Shown: positions 13,187 to 25,872 of the stretch, one piece after another
How positions within the stretch are numbered: the first letter of the stretch is position 1
How the letters are laid out: the number at the start of each line of letters is the position of its first letter
NCBI GenBank assembly: GCA_029851415.1
Contig: CM056743.1
Coordinates: forward strand, 125,704,305-125,768,304
Length of the DNA stretch: 64,000 nt
DNA from: Eretmocerus hayati
Lineage: Eukaryota > Arthropoda > Insecta > Hymenoptera > Aphelinidae
Direction: 5' to 3'
Notes under the pieces: generated by a model
Told to the model about the DNA's origin: nothing
Databases searched by the model: none
Seen by the model: the letters and a program-made list of their open reading frames with translations, nothing else
Program-made: the position numbers and the translations under genes

Positions 13187-14008
13187 TCTATTATCACCTA
13201 TAGCTACAACAATAATCAACTCTGTAGCTAGATAATTTTTCGACGATTCACCTAACCTATAATTTTCAGAGTTCCAATAAAGCATTACTCACGTTGCTAC
13301 CGTCAAAAATACACTGAATAATCTTGAACTAATATCTATAAAAGAATCGAAAATGTTCACAGCGGAGCCCTGATTATTACTATTCAACTTTGAACCTGAA
13401 CAATGCTGCACTGGATTTATTTGCACTAGAATATAACTGGAGCACGTCGAGCATGCGGCTGCAATCGCGCGGGCGAGGTGTCGAAAAGACGTTAGGCCTT
13501 TTTCGCAGAAATGTTCTTCTTTGAAACAAAAGTGTCTCCATCATCATCAATCTAAAATCTGACCAAGTTCTCGCCAAAATGCACGAATAAACATACACAC
13601 AGGGCTTAGCCATTTTTTGTCCATATTTTGGACAAGATCAAACTGACGAGAGCGATACTGGTGCAAACGCGCCATAATAACCTCCAAGCAGCAGACTGCT
13701 TTTTCATTCACTTGCCTCCTATAGCACAACATTCCGTCATGACGTGCATGTGCCTTTCGAGAGCCGGTAAAATTTGTGTTTTTCTAATGAGGGGTGAATT
13801 CAACTGACCAATTGATATGACACAATTAGTCAAAAGTCCCAATTAGGGTAGTATAGTTGACTTGAAAGATAGCTGTGTCTAAGTTATGGCCAATTTTTGG
13901 CTAGAAATATTATTCAATTTCAACAAATGCTACAGATCTGGAATTACCAAAAGTTCTCTTCTTCGAGGAAAAATTAAGCACTCTTATCAAGATGAATAAT
14001 TCAAATGA
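13187..14008. other. Spacer between the two genes of the CACTA-like element
   Basis: About 0.8 kb between the transposase stop and the first accepted accessory exon. It may hold the promoter and 5' leader of the accessory gene. Two unrelated short minus-strand frames lie at 13380-13732. Near 13870-13915 is another GGCCAATTTTTGGCTAG motif like those at the element ends. No further exon could be supported. Confidence 0.45.
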
Positions 14009-16285
14009 CTAGTATGAATGCAGCAATGGAATCACAAAAGTACGGATAGGACCATCAGTGACAAAGTTGATGGATATTCGCACTAGCTTGGTTGATATCT
14101 TGTCAAAATTGATACATCTAGAATGTTGCACATAGTGCTGTGAATCAATCTCATAGATATTGAGAAAAGATGAGTCACAAGGCTGCTCATAAAGTGGTTT
14201 CCTGATTCTGTGATCCATTACATTAGCATGGAGAATATTATTTCTGGAAAATATCTTTACAATCTTGACCACTGATCCATCTTGCAACAATGCAGTGTTA
14301 TCAGGGTGATTGGTGGAAAAGTATTGTTGTTTGTACATCAAGTTTTGAATCTGACCAGATTTACTGGTCTTCAAGATTTGTATTTCCAATGGCACTCGTG
14401 CAGTTAAATCCAACACTGAACGCTCTTCATGGATTCTACGACAATATTGTGCCAAAGTATTGTTTGGTGATTTCAGCATATACTTAGCCTTGCAGAGTTC
14501 TGATTCAAAAGGAAATGCTGAGTTGTCGTTAGCATTGGATCCTGAATTGACTACATCATCTACAACATGATGTAAGGAGTGCACATTGAGTGAAACAAAC
14601 TTGAGCCCGTACAGTGTTTTAGATATTTCCACAAAATCACTGAAATATTGCTTTGCCAAACGTGAGTGATTCACTGCTTCTTTACTTGAGATGAGTCTGC
14701 AAGCTACATGAAAGAGTAGAAAATGATTGTAACATGAATCGCTCAATATTTTCTTCAAAACAATTGGTCCACAGTACAGAGCAAAAAATCTATGATCTGT
14801 GGCTTTGAAATCTGGGAAATGGTTGGTAGAACGCATCTTTCTTTTAAATTCATATGGTATATCACCCTTCAGCATCTTAGTCCTACGGTCCAACTCAGTG
14901 CGTTGAGCCATGCTCAGTCTCACTGCTGGCTCACCATCTTTCCAATTTTGGAAGAGTCTCAACTGAATGCCCAAGTACAACAGATGCATAATGTCCAGTA
15001 TGAAAGCAATAATCATATCAATCGGTGGATCAAGAGCAACCAGAGGTGACACATCATCTAAATGATGATTAATATCTGTAAAATTTCTGAAATCTGCATC
15101 TGTTCTAGCATTACCCAAATCAATGTATACAACATTGTGATCAATTTTAACTGCCACTGTATCACATCTACTACAACCATTGAGACTAGAATGACCACTG
15201 GTGCGCTTGACAAGATCCCTAGCAGGTGTGTCATTAATAATTCTTCTAATTCTGATTCTGAATAATTGACCATGAATAACCACACCTGTTCTTGAAAGGA
15301 GATTCATCTCATTTATGAACTTGTGGAAAAATGCATACATGTCCTTTGGTTTTTTGTTGCCATAGAAAGCAAAAACAGGAAAGGGCTTATAAACTTGAGG
15401 CATTTTCTTATAGTACACTCTGCAAAGGCATGGCCATAGTTGCTTTGAACTTGAGTTTTTGATTTTGACACCATCGATATTGAAATCCAGATCCAATACA
15501 AGGTCCTCATGGAGACAAGGGTTGACACAAGCCTGCAGACCTGGTACAATTCCAAAATATACAAACTCTCCTGGAAGATTATCTCCATCCATCATCTCTT
15601 CTATCAAATAATTTGCAGAAGTTGTTTGTAAAAAAGTTTTGGAGCATGCTGGTAGCTGAGGTAATACTCGCTCTCTCAATATTCCCAACAAAATGTCTAA
15701 ATGAGACATGGGAACTCTACATCCTACTGCCCATAATCTCAGTCGTGGTATTTCATCATGCTCTTCACCTGGATTTTGTTGGACCAGATTTCCATTATTC
15801 TGAGCCACTAGATTGTTACAAACCAGCTCGTGCTCTGATGCATCTGATTGTCTGACACTTCTTTCATCTTCAGACTCAACCCTATCCAACACTGCTGCAT
15901 TATCATCACTACTCGTTCCATCACCATTCGAGTGCTGATCTTCTGGAATTGGATTCCCATTATCGCTGTCACTGATGGTTAGATGAGATTCATTGGCATC
16001 TGCAGAATTGATTTCAGAACCTGTAGCAGATTGCTGATTATGTATCTCATCACTTGAGTTACCACCATGTGATAAACTGATGGCACCATTATCTTGATGA
16101 TCCACCCGAAGACAAGAAATCCTACGCTGGACTGAAATCTCTGATTCAGATTGGCCTGATGTGGTTGAATCATCATCTGACTCTTTGACTGACTCATCTG
16201 AAGAGACTTGTGATTTATCAAGTCTAGCAAATTTTATGAGTTTTTTCTTTGCTCTGTGCTTCCTTACACGCTTAGTGCTATTCAT
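14009..16285 (-). CDS. tnp2-like (CACTA superfamily) transposase
   Basis: A single open frame of 758 residues, closed by TAG at its 3' end. Residues 1-175 are basic, then very acidic and serine-rich, probably disordered. From about 260 the frame shows the animal tnp2-type core: NIDGVKI with D271, the PFPVFAFYGNKKP block, NDTPAR with D352, a GHSSLNGCSRC cluster (H365, C371, C374), DIMHLLYLG with D431, and FPFE with E594. The acidic residues are plausible members of the DDE-type catalytic set, by family knowledge rather than by test. The start ATG follows an in-frame stop and opens a lysine/arginine-rich nuclear-type N-terminus. No intron is needed. The frame is intact, so the protein could be functional. 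Confidence 0.85.
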   Translation of the reverse strand: MNSTKRVRKHRAKKKLIKFARLDKSQVSSDESVKESDDDSTTSGQSESEISVQRRISCLRVDHQDNGAISLSHGGNSSDEIHNQQSATGSEINSADANESHLTISDSDNGNPIPEDQHSNGDGTSSDDNAAVLDRVESEDERSVRQSDASEHELVCNNLVAQNNGNLVQQNPGEEHDEIPRLRLWAVGCRVPMSHLDILLGILRERVLPQLPACSKTFLQTTSANYLIEEMMDGDNLPGEFVYFGIVPGLQACVNPCLHEDLVLDLDFNIDGVKIKNSSSKQLWPCLCRVYYKKMPQVYKPFPVFAFYGNKKPKDMYAFFHKFINEMNLLSRTGVVIHGQLFRIRIRRIINDTPARDLVKRTSGHSSLNGCSRCDTVAVKIDHNVVYIDLGNARTDADFRNFTDINHHLDDVSPLVALDPPIDMIIAFILDIMHLLYLGIQLRLFQNWKDGEPAVRLSMAQRTELDRRTKMLKGDIPYEFKRKMRSTNHFPDFKATDHRFFALYCGPIVLKKILSDSCYNHFLLFHVACRLISSKEAVNHSRLAKQYFSDFVEISKTLYGLKFVSLNVHSLHHVVDDVVNSGSNANDNSAFPFESELCKAKYMLKSPNNTLAQYCRRIHEERSVLDLTARVPLEIQILKTSKSGQIQNLMYKQQYFSTNHPDNTALLQDGSVVKIVKIFSRNNILHANVMDHRIRKPLYEQPCDSSFLNIYEIDSQHYVQHSRCINFDKISTKLVRISINFVTDGPIRTFVIPLLHSY

Positions 16286-16559
16286 TATTCTATAAAAAAT
16301 CGCGTGGATGCGAACAACTGGTGATTACTTCGGTACTGAAACGTTGGGCAAACGGAGGTTATATCACAATCTAATATCCTATTCCTCTTCATTATTTTGA
16401 ATGAGAAATTTGTCATAAAATAACGCAGTAATTTAGTCATAATTTATTGACAAAAAATGTGGTGCGAGATTTCCAATGAATGTAGAAGCCAATATCTTGT
16501 CATTTACTAGTCAACAAGATTGAATTTCACCGTCAAATTAGGAAATTAGATAATGCCTA

Positions 16560-16691
16560 TTTATTGCCTAGATTTTTTGCACAACCTCGAGATACTTTTG
16601 AGTGTAGTCCAAATTTTGGCCATTAATGAGTCAAAGGATATGGTCCATTATTTCTAGCCATATTTTAGTCTTGCGTCTAAATTTTATAGAC
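16560..16691. repeat. Right subterminal motif cluster of the CACTA-like element
   Basis: Short motifs TTTTGGCCATT, ATATGGTCCATT, TAGCCATATTTTAG and CTAAATTTTA lie within 130 bp of the right end, matching in kind those inside the left end at 10285-10450. They are oriented towards both strands. Confidence 0.4.
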
Positions 16692-16710
16692 TGATTTCTA
16701 CCAGGGTACT

Positions 16711-17619
16711 TTACCTCAGAGTATTATTGATGTTCCTGTTTTCTACTTTCTGTATTGCCCTGTCTATATTAGTAGACTTTTCGACCTTGCAATGTATTAT
16801 ACGGAACATACCACGAGAACCCCACATCAGCCGCATCTATTATTAATTATATTATTCTTGAAAGGATAATCTATCATTTTTCTTGGTTAGAATTCCGCTA
16901 TTGTACAACTTTGAGAAAATATATCAAGAACTTGGAGAAGAAAAAAACCGAAAAATGGAACTATTTTCTATGTGTTCCATCTCCTTCAATAAAATACATT
17001 CGCTGAGGAGCATTGCAATATTTTGAGCTTGTGTTTGGTTACAGGAAAAACTCTTCTCATACGACAAGTTGTTGCCGATTGCGGAATCACACAAAGCTGC
17101 ACTATGCTTTTGCAATGTTGCTGAGGAAAATAGTTGCGCGATAAGACCGTTCATCCCTAGAATTATCTTGCATCCAGATGCAGCTTGGAGCGAGCAATAC
17201 TCTCTCAATTCGGAGTAATGCGCTCTCAATACACCACTCACTCTGTAATTTTTACTGTATCATGACCAGAATAAGTAGGAAAAAACTGCCTTAAACGCAC
17301 TTACTTATATCAAAACTAGGGGGGGCAAGCCCCCCTGCTACCCGTGATTATTGATTTGGAGAAGTGAAGAATCAATAATCCATCCATAGCAACAGAAGAA
17401 GTAATGAAAATCTAGTAAAAAATCATCAATTCCATTGATGGTCCTGGAGATTGTGGGAAAACTGCTTGTAAAGGTCTCTCATTACCTTACAGATCCCGGA
17501 TTCATCCTAAATTCTGTTAATCATCTTGTTCCAGTGAGCAATGAAGGAATTTCCAAGAGTTCCACCCCACGAACCTTCTAACCCGCGAGATACAGATATG
17601 GAGATTGGCAATATCAGTA
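16711..17619. other. No gene recognised
   Basis: Flanking DNA right of the CACTA-like element. A 105-codon minus frame at 16924-17241 has no recognisable domain and no clear exon borders. Confidence 0.4.
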
Positions 17620-18587
17620 TATACAAAGTACCCAACATGCCCCGCCCCCTTAAGCCGTTTTGCTAATAGTTTTGGCTTACTTCAATTTAATTCAACGTAC
17701 TTTAGCTCATTTTGAAGCTTATTTGAAGACCTTTAAGCTTCAGTAAGTTCAGTTTCAACTAACCAGAGCCAAGCTATTACGATTTTTTCAAAAAATGATT
17801 TTCTGCGAGCTTGCGCGCGAAAGTGTACACCTAACATGCCCCCATCAAGCCATTTCTCTACAACTCAGATCTATCTCAGTTTTTCCCAATGGACCTTGAC
17901 TGAGCTTGTCTAAGACCTCCAAAGGTAAGCTCATCAAACACGTCTGATTTCGATCAACTGGAGTCGAGCGGTTTCAGTTTTCCAAAAAAATACGATGCAA
18001 ATCGGTGATGAAGTGCATAAAATCGTTTTTATCAGCGTACAACCACGTTTGAGTCTTTTCGCCGATCCAGAACACTATTTTCTACTAATTTTGACGTAAT
18101 GAACACGTTTTCAGGGGTAGAAAAAGTCGTATCACACTCACTCCCTTTCGAGATAACCATGTAAGGGGGGGGGGGACTCGAGTACACACCACTTTGGCCT
18201 TCATGTTTTTCATCTGATCTCCTCATTTTGCTCATGAAATTAACTTTTGCAACTTCAAAGGACGGATTTTGAAGGTTTGAAAAAAAGGAATCGAATGCGC
18301 CAAAGTATTTTTAGATTGGCGGAACCAAAAATTTTTGGCATCCATTTTACTAAACGCAATTTCGTTGATGATTCTCAAGTGTGCAAACTGGAAAAATGCA
18401 AATCTCACTTTATATTTTCTGTGAGACGCAGAAATCATCAACGGTCGATCCAAATTATTGATTTTCTCATATTTCAACATAAAAAACGTAAAAAAGAAAT
18501 TACGCCAAGGTCCACGAGCGCCCAGTTTTGAGATCAACAGATGAGGGTTTGTTGCGTACAGGGGCATGTTGGGTACGTTTACTTTAC
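17620..18587. repeat. AAGGTAAGTGTACCC repeat family, copy 2 (degraded)
   Basis: The copy starts with AAAGTACCCAACATGCCCC near 17625, followed by GCCGTTTTGCTAATAGTTTT. It ends with GGGGCATGTTGGGTACGTTT near 18561-18580. Internal family phrases occur in the same order as in the copies at 32350 and 42415: a second CACCTAACATGCCCCCAT near 17830, an inverted partner near 18165, and the AAGGAATCGAATGCGC block near 18284. Non-coding. Confidence 0.6.
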
Positions 18588-21500
18588 ATGACTTTTTCAA
18601 CAATGTCCCATGTGGGCAATTCCTAATCCGCGTACGCTGCGGAGGATGAGATCGGTAATCCTTCCCCCCCCCCTCCCAGGTGCAGCCACAGTATTATTTC
18701 CCACGAAGCCAAAATTCTCAGCACTGGGGGGAAAGACACGTGAGTCCCACCGGTGGGGCCCGCTGCAGCGAGCGGGTTAATATGTATGTTAAGATTAGAA
18801 GCCCATTGGAGTCACTTCTTCAAAGTAGGTATACCTTCGTTTCTTACCGAAACAAGATGATTTCAAAATGAAGATTCCCCGATTTCGGTCAAACTTGATC
18901 AACGCCAGCCTTCGAAATACATGATTGAAAAAAAAACGTTGATACAACCACCCATGAAATATCCGAAAATGGGCATATCCTTTCCATGCAGAGGAAAAAG
19001 ATCTATCTCTAAAATCATGTCCTGGTGGCTTATGGATGAGTGCCATTAATCATAACTTTTGTGGAGATGATTTTGTGGTTACGTTATCGACTGATGATGG
19101 CGATAGAAAATAAATGATTCGTCTTCCAAAAAACTGCACAACCCAAACAACTACATGAACAAACATTCCGTAGAGAATTTTACCTCAACTATTGTAGAAG
19201 TTCAAAAGTCAAAAACTCTGAATTATGTATCTGGTGTTGCACAATATAGGTTAAAAAATATAAGTGATTTATGGCGATCACAGAAGAAAGGAAAACACTT
19301 TGTTATCGGCGCAACAAGCTCGACCTTATCAAAAGAGAAAGTTCATTAGGGTATGCAGCTGCAACTAATCCTATAGCTTGAATACCAAATTTTGCTCTGC
19401 ATGTTACGTAAGCAGTTGAATCGGCTACCTGTGGATATTTGCATAGTCAAACTTTTATCTCAATCTTTTCCAGTCCTGGTTTTTGGTGCAGAATACTGCT
19501 TCGTATCTATAGTTATCATTCTTCATTTCCGTCAAGTTACTTATTTTTGCATTGCAACAAAGCAATAAGAGCCATATTCTTCAGATTTTATGTACATATA
19601 ATTAAAATTGAAAAAATCCTGATACATGTCGTGCACAATATTTTCCTCATAGGAAAGTTGGCACTCACTCTTAGTCGTTCAAGACAAGATTTGTACTACC
19701 AAAACAGATAGACATGCATCGAGGTAGTCGGCCGCACTAGATCCACAATATGGAATCGAATAGTACTGCAACTTCAAAAGTCAATAGCCTCAAGGAGTCT
19801 ATATTCTCCGCAGATTACAATCTAAACGTCTTCGACTTATCAGTGTAAGATAGTCCAGATAAGGTGAAGAACATGTAAATGGATCTCTGAATACAAATAT
19901 CTTTTGATTTCTAGCCATGACTAGGAGTTTAATTTTTTACAATTTGCAATCATTCCTCAATACTTTTACTTTAGGTACTCTGGTCAAGGTGGTGGTGGAA
20001 GCCAGTGAAATCACACGAGTTACTATATGAATGAAGATGAGCCAAAATGAAAGATGACAATGACATACTCTGAATCGATAACGATCGGTACAATGAGCCA
20101 CCATCATTTCAGGACCCATACGTATGCATACAAATCCTCTTCCTTTATTTTATGTCGCAGTGGAAGCTTCTGTGGCGTAAATGTAATCATGAATAATAAT
20201 TACTGTACGATTAGTATGATACAATATTTGCAGTCGTGAATGATGTAGGTATGCATATCGAACAAAAAGCCATCACATCCTCCAAAAAAGTTATTCAGGT
20301 TCATTATGAGTCTCTTGGATTTCAAAAGAACAAAGTATTCAAATATGAATTGTCCTTCAGTGAGAGGAGAATTTAAATATCTTTATGAACTTCTCCTTGC
20401 AACTCGTGAGTAATTCAAAGAATTTGAAGTTTGAATGTATGCATTACAATTTTGGAGGAACCGAATTTTCGCGAGCATGAAGGATTTGCTCATGAAGAAA
20501 TTTAGTTCTCATTTATCTGAGTCATTCAAATTTCAACTTCATCATCTGTCACTACTACAGGTTATGTGATCTTCAAGTCTATTATTGGAGTATTACTAGA
20601 TCAGAGTATAATTTCAAACCAATGTTCACAGAGTTGTTATCTCGTCCGGCTCAAATCTCTTTTAATAATCACTCTAGTGATGTTGTATGGACTGCCATGA
20701 TTCTAGGTTCTACAGCAAAAGGAAAGAAATCCTGATACAAATCTTCAGAGATTAACGAATTTTTCTTTTTTGTATTTATAACTATTCGCAATCTTTACAA
20801 AACTACCAAACCTCAATTTTGGAAAAAACAAATCAGAACAGGCTGCATTCATCCCAAAATCCTTCCAACTAATTACCAACAAGAAATCCATAGATACCTC
20901 TCAAATCATATCTCATACCCACATCAAGCAACCTAATGATCTTCGTGGAGGGCCTGCATGCATTTCCCATTTACACTGGCCTGTAATGGATCGCAGCCTC
21001 TTTCGTGTAACAGTTAACCCTATCTCATCATCTTTAAAATGCACATATTTCAGAGGCATGTGAGTTCATGCAAGTGACTTACTTTGGAATCGCTTCGGCA
21101 TGCGGTTACTTACGGCGATGCAAAGCATGAGAGTGGATTCATAGCACTGCCAACCGTCAAAAAGGCTTAAACTGAGTCTCTGCCACTGTGTCGCGTCAAA
21201 GGTGTTATTGTTAAGTAAGTGCATGCCAAGTTCATGGCGCACCCGACTCTGAAGGGCGAACATGCGAAGAAAAAAAACCAAGAAGCTGTTTTCGTATCTG
21301 CATTCTCCTTTTGTTCGAGCAAAAAAAGTATACTGACGAGACTTGGCTCGTTTTGTTCAATTTTAAATAACCATGGTCTCATTACAAAGAACCCTTTCAT
21401 TCATTATTATCCACGCAAACGAGAGGCAGAATGACATTATATTCCTTCTTCACAATTACAACGGAATGAGTCAGTTGCTGAAATTGTAATTTTTCTGCTG

Positions 21501-24500
21501 TATGCAGGGAATCATGTATGAAATGAGAAAATGTATGGAATGAGAAAAGAAAGAAGCAGGAAGATGTGAAATGTACTGTGGGTCATCTTCTCTCTCTAAT
21601 TGAAGGTGTTGTCGTACACTTTGTCATCGCTGCATAATTATTGTGATTGTGGGACAGGACAATTTTGAGTTTACCGCTTGGGGGGTTTCGCATGTTCTAC
21701 TCTTTGATGGAATGCATGTAAGAATAGAGACGCGGTTTCAAAATAAAATTCAAATTTATGATTGGGCTCATGATGGATATAGGTATTTTTACCAGCTCAA
21801 ATATTTCGTTGACCAGATTCTGTTCTAAGAAAATGTGTACGAAATGATCAAGAATAAGTCTACAGGAGCAAGTTAATTGAATGATATCAATTTGGTGATG
21901 CAACTTCCTTTTCCAAAAAGTGATGCCCAACTTCAATTTCGAGTGCAACGAAAGACCAAACTTCTGTACAAAAAGTGCAAAATTTTGGAGAACCGTGATA
22001 GATTAGATTGAAGTTATCTCAAGGGCATCTCAAATTCTCGAGCCCTTTGTGGAAATTTGTGGAATTCAACGGTCTTTCAACATGGCATGAGTATATAAGA
22101 AAATGAAAGAGAAAGTGATGTAATTCATCTAGCGTGAAAACTCATCGTTTCCTGGTTCACCAGGATTGCTTCAAACAATGCTTTTGCGGCTAAACTCACA
22201 AAAAAGCTCGATCTACTAATGAATCACCTCGTGATGATAACGTGCCAAGATAAGTAAAAGTTCTAGACAAGCGTGACTAACGGGCGAGTTTGTAAATGGA
22301 GGGATAAACAGGGAACTTGAATTTTTCAAGGTTTTAGGTGGATGGGTCGGAGCTATATAGTCGAGCATGGAGTGGAAAGTCATGCTCAGAGCTGATGTGG
22401 ATAGATTATCTCATCCAGGATACATGTTTTTGCACTGTTAAGGTTCACATCACGTTACAAAAAGACAAGGAAGAGGTTCCTTCTGAACTCCTGAGTTCAT
22501 TTGTCTTGAAAAAATTTTGCAAAAACTATTCAAGTTTCAATTACAACAAGCCTACAGTGAACAGTATTCGAAATATGTCTCCTCTATAGTCAACACACTT
22601 TCTATTGTTCATCTTCCAGACGCTATTTTCAGAGTCAAAATGCAAGGATGCACATAAATTTTTTCTTCTGAGTACTGATACAAACATCCAATCTTTGCAG
22701 AATTTTATTGACTCAGTCGACATTCTCGTTCCATGTATGAAGAATATGCCCTTCGACCAACGAATGAAATATTTGCACTGAATGCCAGTCGACTGAGGAG
22801 AGCTTTTTACGACAGCTCTGTTCTTGCAAAATATTTTGTGACGTTTTTACGACTTTTTGGGTGAGACCGAGTGAACTGATGGAAGTAATACAGAGAGTGA
22901 AGACCTTCGGTATCGGTAGCATATTTATCCCATTTTCAAAAGACTAAAAATTAAATTCAAGTATGAGAAGTATTCTTCACAATCATGGTTCACAATCTTG
23001 GATGAATTTGAATAACAATGCCACAAATATCTCGAAATGGAGAAAACATCTAGGGAAGAATTCGTTGTTTCCCAGCAGGATTCGATATGCGGAACGAAAT
23101 TTTTCTCTCACAAAGAGCGAAATCCAAGGCAAAATTTCACACAAAGTGGGCCTCTCAAAATCTGATTTTCTAACAATATATCGCTAAAAATAAACATCTC
23201 ATTCTTTCAATTCAGTTTGTTAGCATAGAATTTGGTACAATACGAATAAATCACCATTGGAAACTCCAAACTCTTATTTCCAAGCAAAAGATCGTCAAAG
23301 CTCAAAGAAAAAAGCCTCGAAAAAGCCACGCAATATAATCGCGTTCACACAGAGCTCATAATTACACCTGACGAACCGTGAGGCGCTAATTCGTGCACAA
23401 ACACTCGAAACTATTGGGTATGTACACACGCAAAACATCAATATACACATCCTCGCAGAATGAATCGTGCGATTCTTCTTCCAAGACACGAGCGGAAGAT
23501 GATAATGGACAATATATCGTTGCGTAACACATAATATATACAAGGACGGGGATGGCCCTCATGTACACAAACATGAAAGCCACTTGATATAGTTGACGCG
23601 ACAGACAACATCCGGAGGGGCCAAGTGCCAACCCTATAATAACAAAAAGCAAAAGGTCCATATCGAAGGTGATATTATCACCCAAAAACCGATGACGAAG
23701 CTTTAGCTTACATACTTTTGTTTTTTTGCCAGGAGTGTTCCGACCCTATATATCTCAGTGTGTCACACCTCTTAGAACGCTCACATCTGTATAGTCATAA
23801 AAGAGTTGTGCTGAAAATATCCCCTGGTCTCCTGAGAGCTCGACTCTTCTTATCGCTGCTGGGCTAATTAGCATGAGGCTCGGCTTTTTGTGGCGCTTGA
23901 AAGATTTTGCGACGCAAGCGGATTGTTTGTAAGATTATTTGGTGACCAGGTCTTGGAGGTGAGCATACTCTGGAGAATAATTTTCGAGTGTTGGAAGCCT
24001 TTGTTTGGCGGCTACTGAATTCTCTTGGCCTCGTGGCAGGCTATGATGGGAGTGGGACTGAAGATGTCGGTCTGACGTAAGTCAGGTTTTGGTTATATAG
24101 AGAGATTGAAGCGTGAGGTGAAAATATTTACTTCTGTGGGGATCAATTTGAATGTACTGTACGTTGTTAGACTCATTTTCAAATCCATAATAAGCTGTAC
24201 GGGTCTTAAGGACCCAGAAAAAGAATGAACTCTGCTTGAGAGTTTGCATTTGAGAGCAAACCTTAGAGCGTATTTCGTTGTGAAGGAATCATCTACACGG
24301 GAAAAAATCAAAGACTTAATTTTTCCTTCTTGAGAATGGGGATGTTGATCAAGTTCTTGCTCTATGGCACAATCGTAATGCCAGGCAAACATCGAATGGA
24401 CATCCATCAAATGTTTTAGCCAAAATTAAGTATTCACTTGAGTAGAATGAATGATTCTGACAATAATAAAATCACCTGCAATATGTAGTTACTAGAAATT

Positions 24501-24540
24501 GCGAATTTCAGATTTTGATGTATCCTCAATATATTCTTCT
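18588..24540. other. No gene recognised (about 6 kb)
   Basis: Unique-looking AT-rich DNA with only short frames. The most protein-like is a minus frame at 23386-23685 with a hydrophobic start. It has no recognisable family and no consistent splice context, so it is not called. A (CT)n-rich and pyrimidine-rich patch lies near 21580. Confidence 0.45.
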
Positions 24541-24543
24541 ATA

Positions 24544-24768
24544 CCGTGAATAGGGGTGAATGTGAACACCGGAGTGAATGTGTCCACTCAACTGTTTTTG
24601 CAATGACTCCTGACTGGCGGTACGTCGGAGAATATCTCACGAGAGCTAATCTTTAAGGTGAGATGAAAAGCTTCAGAATGAGCTCCAGCCGGATCTCATA
24701 CCATCAATCAGTACAAAACTGTCACAAAATACTCACTCCGATGTGGACACATTCACCCCAGATTACGG
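24544..24768. mobile_element. 225-bp MITE, CCGTGAATAGGGGTGAATGTG ends, TA duplication
   Basis: The left end is CCGTGAATAGGGGTGAATGT at 24544. The right end is its near-perfect inverse (CACATTCACCCCAGATTACG then G, ending 24768). Each is preceded or followed by TA (24542-24543, 24769-24770). A second inner pair, GGAGTGAATGTGTCCAC and its inverse, lies just inside. There is no coding capacity. The ends start CCGT like the larger element at 37804-38652. Confidence 0.7.
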
Positions 24769-24770
24769 TA

Positions 24771-25591
24771 TTAAGATGTTTCTGAGCCAATACGACATAC
24801 TTTCATTCTGATGTTTGGAAGAGTTATGTTGATACTAAAGATTGGCTTGAATTGGAAGTCACTTTGAAGAGAAATTGTAATGTTGTTGCATTTCAAAAGA
24901 TATCCTACTTGTATGGTCCTACAATACTTTCCCTGGAATAATAAGTACTTCGTGCAGTTTCCAGACTACCGATGTATTATGAAAGTTTTTGAGGCATAAT
25001 AGACTCAATCTTTTCTAAGTAGTCTTTTCGGGTCACAGTAACAACACGCTTCAAACGATATCAAGAGATTTTCCATTGCTCTTGTCATAAGACATTCCAT
25101 TGTTACGTGGCCTTCTCCTTAAATCTCCCTCAAATGACGAATATGGAAGAGTTAGTCGACTCAGGTAACAATCCGAGGTAGAAAATACAAAGAGGATTAG
25201 AAAAAACACTACTCATACGAGAGATTCTTCAGCTATGACCGAATCTCGTAAGTAAGAAGGAACCAAGGCCAAAGCGATAAGACCAACAATGACCTCATGT
25301 GTTATAATGATGTTAGTTCCAAAGCAATCACAGTAAAGTGTGCGATTGGCCTGACGAAACAAGAGAAAATCCGCAAACGCGCAAGGAAATCGCAAAACTC
25401 ATAATTTGCATACGAACACGCGTGCAGCGTCGTCAAACTGAAATCAAAGTTTTTCTGTTGCAACTTGCCTTTTTGTACACAGAGTGCACAACAAATCTGC
25501 CAGTGACGGACGTTAACGAAACTTCTTTTTCCTCATTTTTTGGTGTAATCCTAGCAAAGCCTACGTTTTGGCTAGTGAAACTTACAGTTTC
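24771..25591. other. No gene recognised
   Basis: Short frames only. A minus frame at 25213-25395 and a plus frame running into the inverted repeat at 25592 have no recognisable domain. Confidence 0.4.
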
Positions 25592-25721
25592 AAGAGTGCT
25601 CTCTACCTCTGGAAAAGCGATGGTGGCGCCTCTAGCGGTCAAATTGGTATATTGTCAATAACAATTCTTGAAAACAAAAAGAGGGTAGACCGATAGTACC
25701 GCTCCCTGCGGACTATTTTTC

Positions 25722-25872
25722 TTCAAATTTCAAAAAAAGTTTCATCGAGATCGGTGCAAAATTCAGCTCAAAAATTTGCAAATAGATTTGTTCAGTGTTG
25801 CTGAATTGTATCTGCAAATTTTTGAGAAGAATTTTGCACCGATCTCGATGAAACTTTTTTTAGAATTTGAAG
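25722..25872. repeat. Hairpin 1: imperfect ~60-bp stem
   Basis: The left arm about 25722-25783 (TTCAAATTTCAAAAAAAGTT and on) pairs with the right arm about 25811-25872 with few mismatches. Shared core: TTTCATCGAGATCGGTGCAA. The loop is about 27 nt. It directly abuts the longer hairpin. Confidence 0.75.

Larger units (their letters stand above)
10264..16707 (-). mobile_element. Complete CACTA-like DNA transposon carrying two genes
   Basis: The termini are a perfect 16-bp inverted repeat, ACCCTGGTAGAAATCA at 10264-10279 and its reverse complement at 16692-16707. They are flanked by the trinucleotide ACT at 10261-10263 and 16708-16710; a 3-bp duplication is the CACTA hallmark. Inside, both genes lie on the minus strand: a tnp2-like transposase (14009-16285) and, downstream of it, a spliced DUF4806-type gene (11048-13186). 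Just inside both ends are clusters of short motifs related to GGCTAAATATGGCC. The element is 6444 bp long, with open frames and perfect ends, so it looks recently active. The terminal bases are not the classical CACTA sequence, so assignment rests on the transposase and the duplication length. Confidence 0.85.

Noticed and set aside
23386..23685. Minus-strand frame with a hydrophobic start (99 codons)
   Set aside because: No known domain or splice context; hydrophobic stretches of this size arise by chance.
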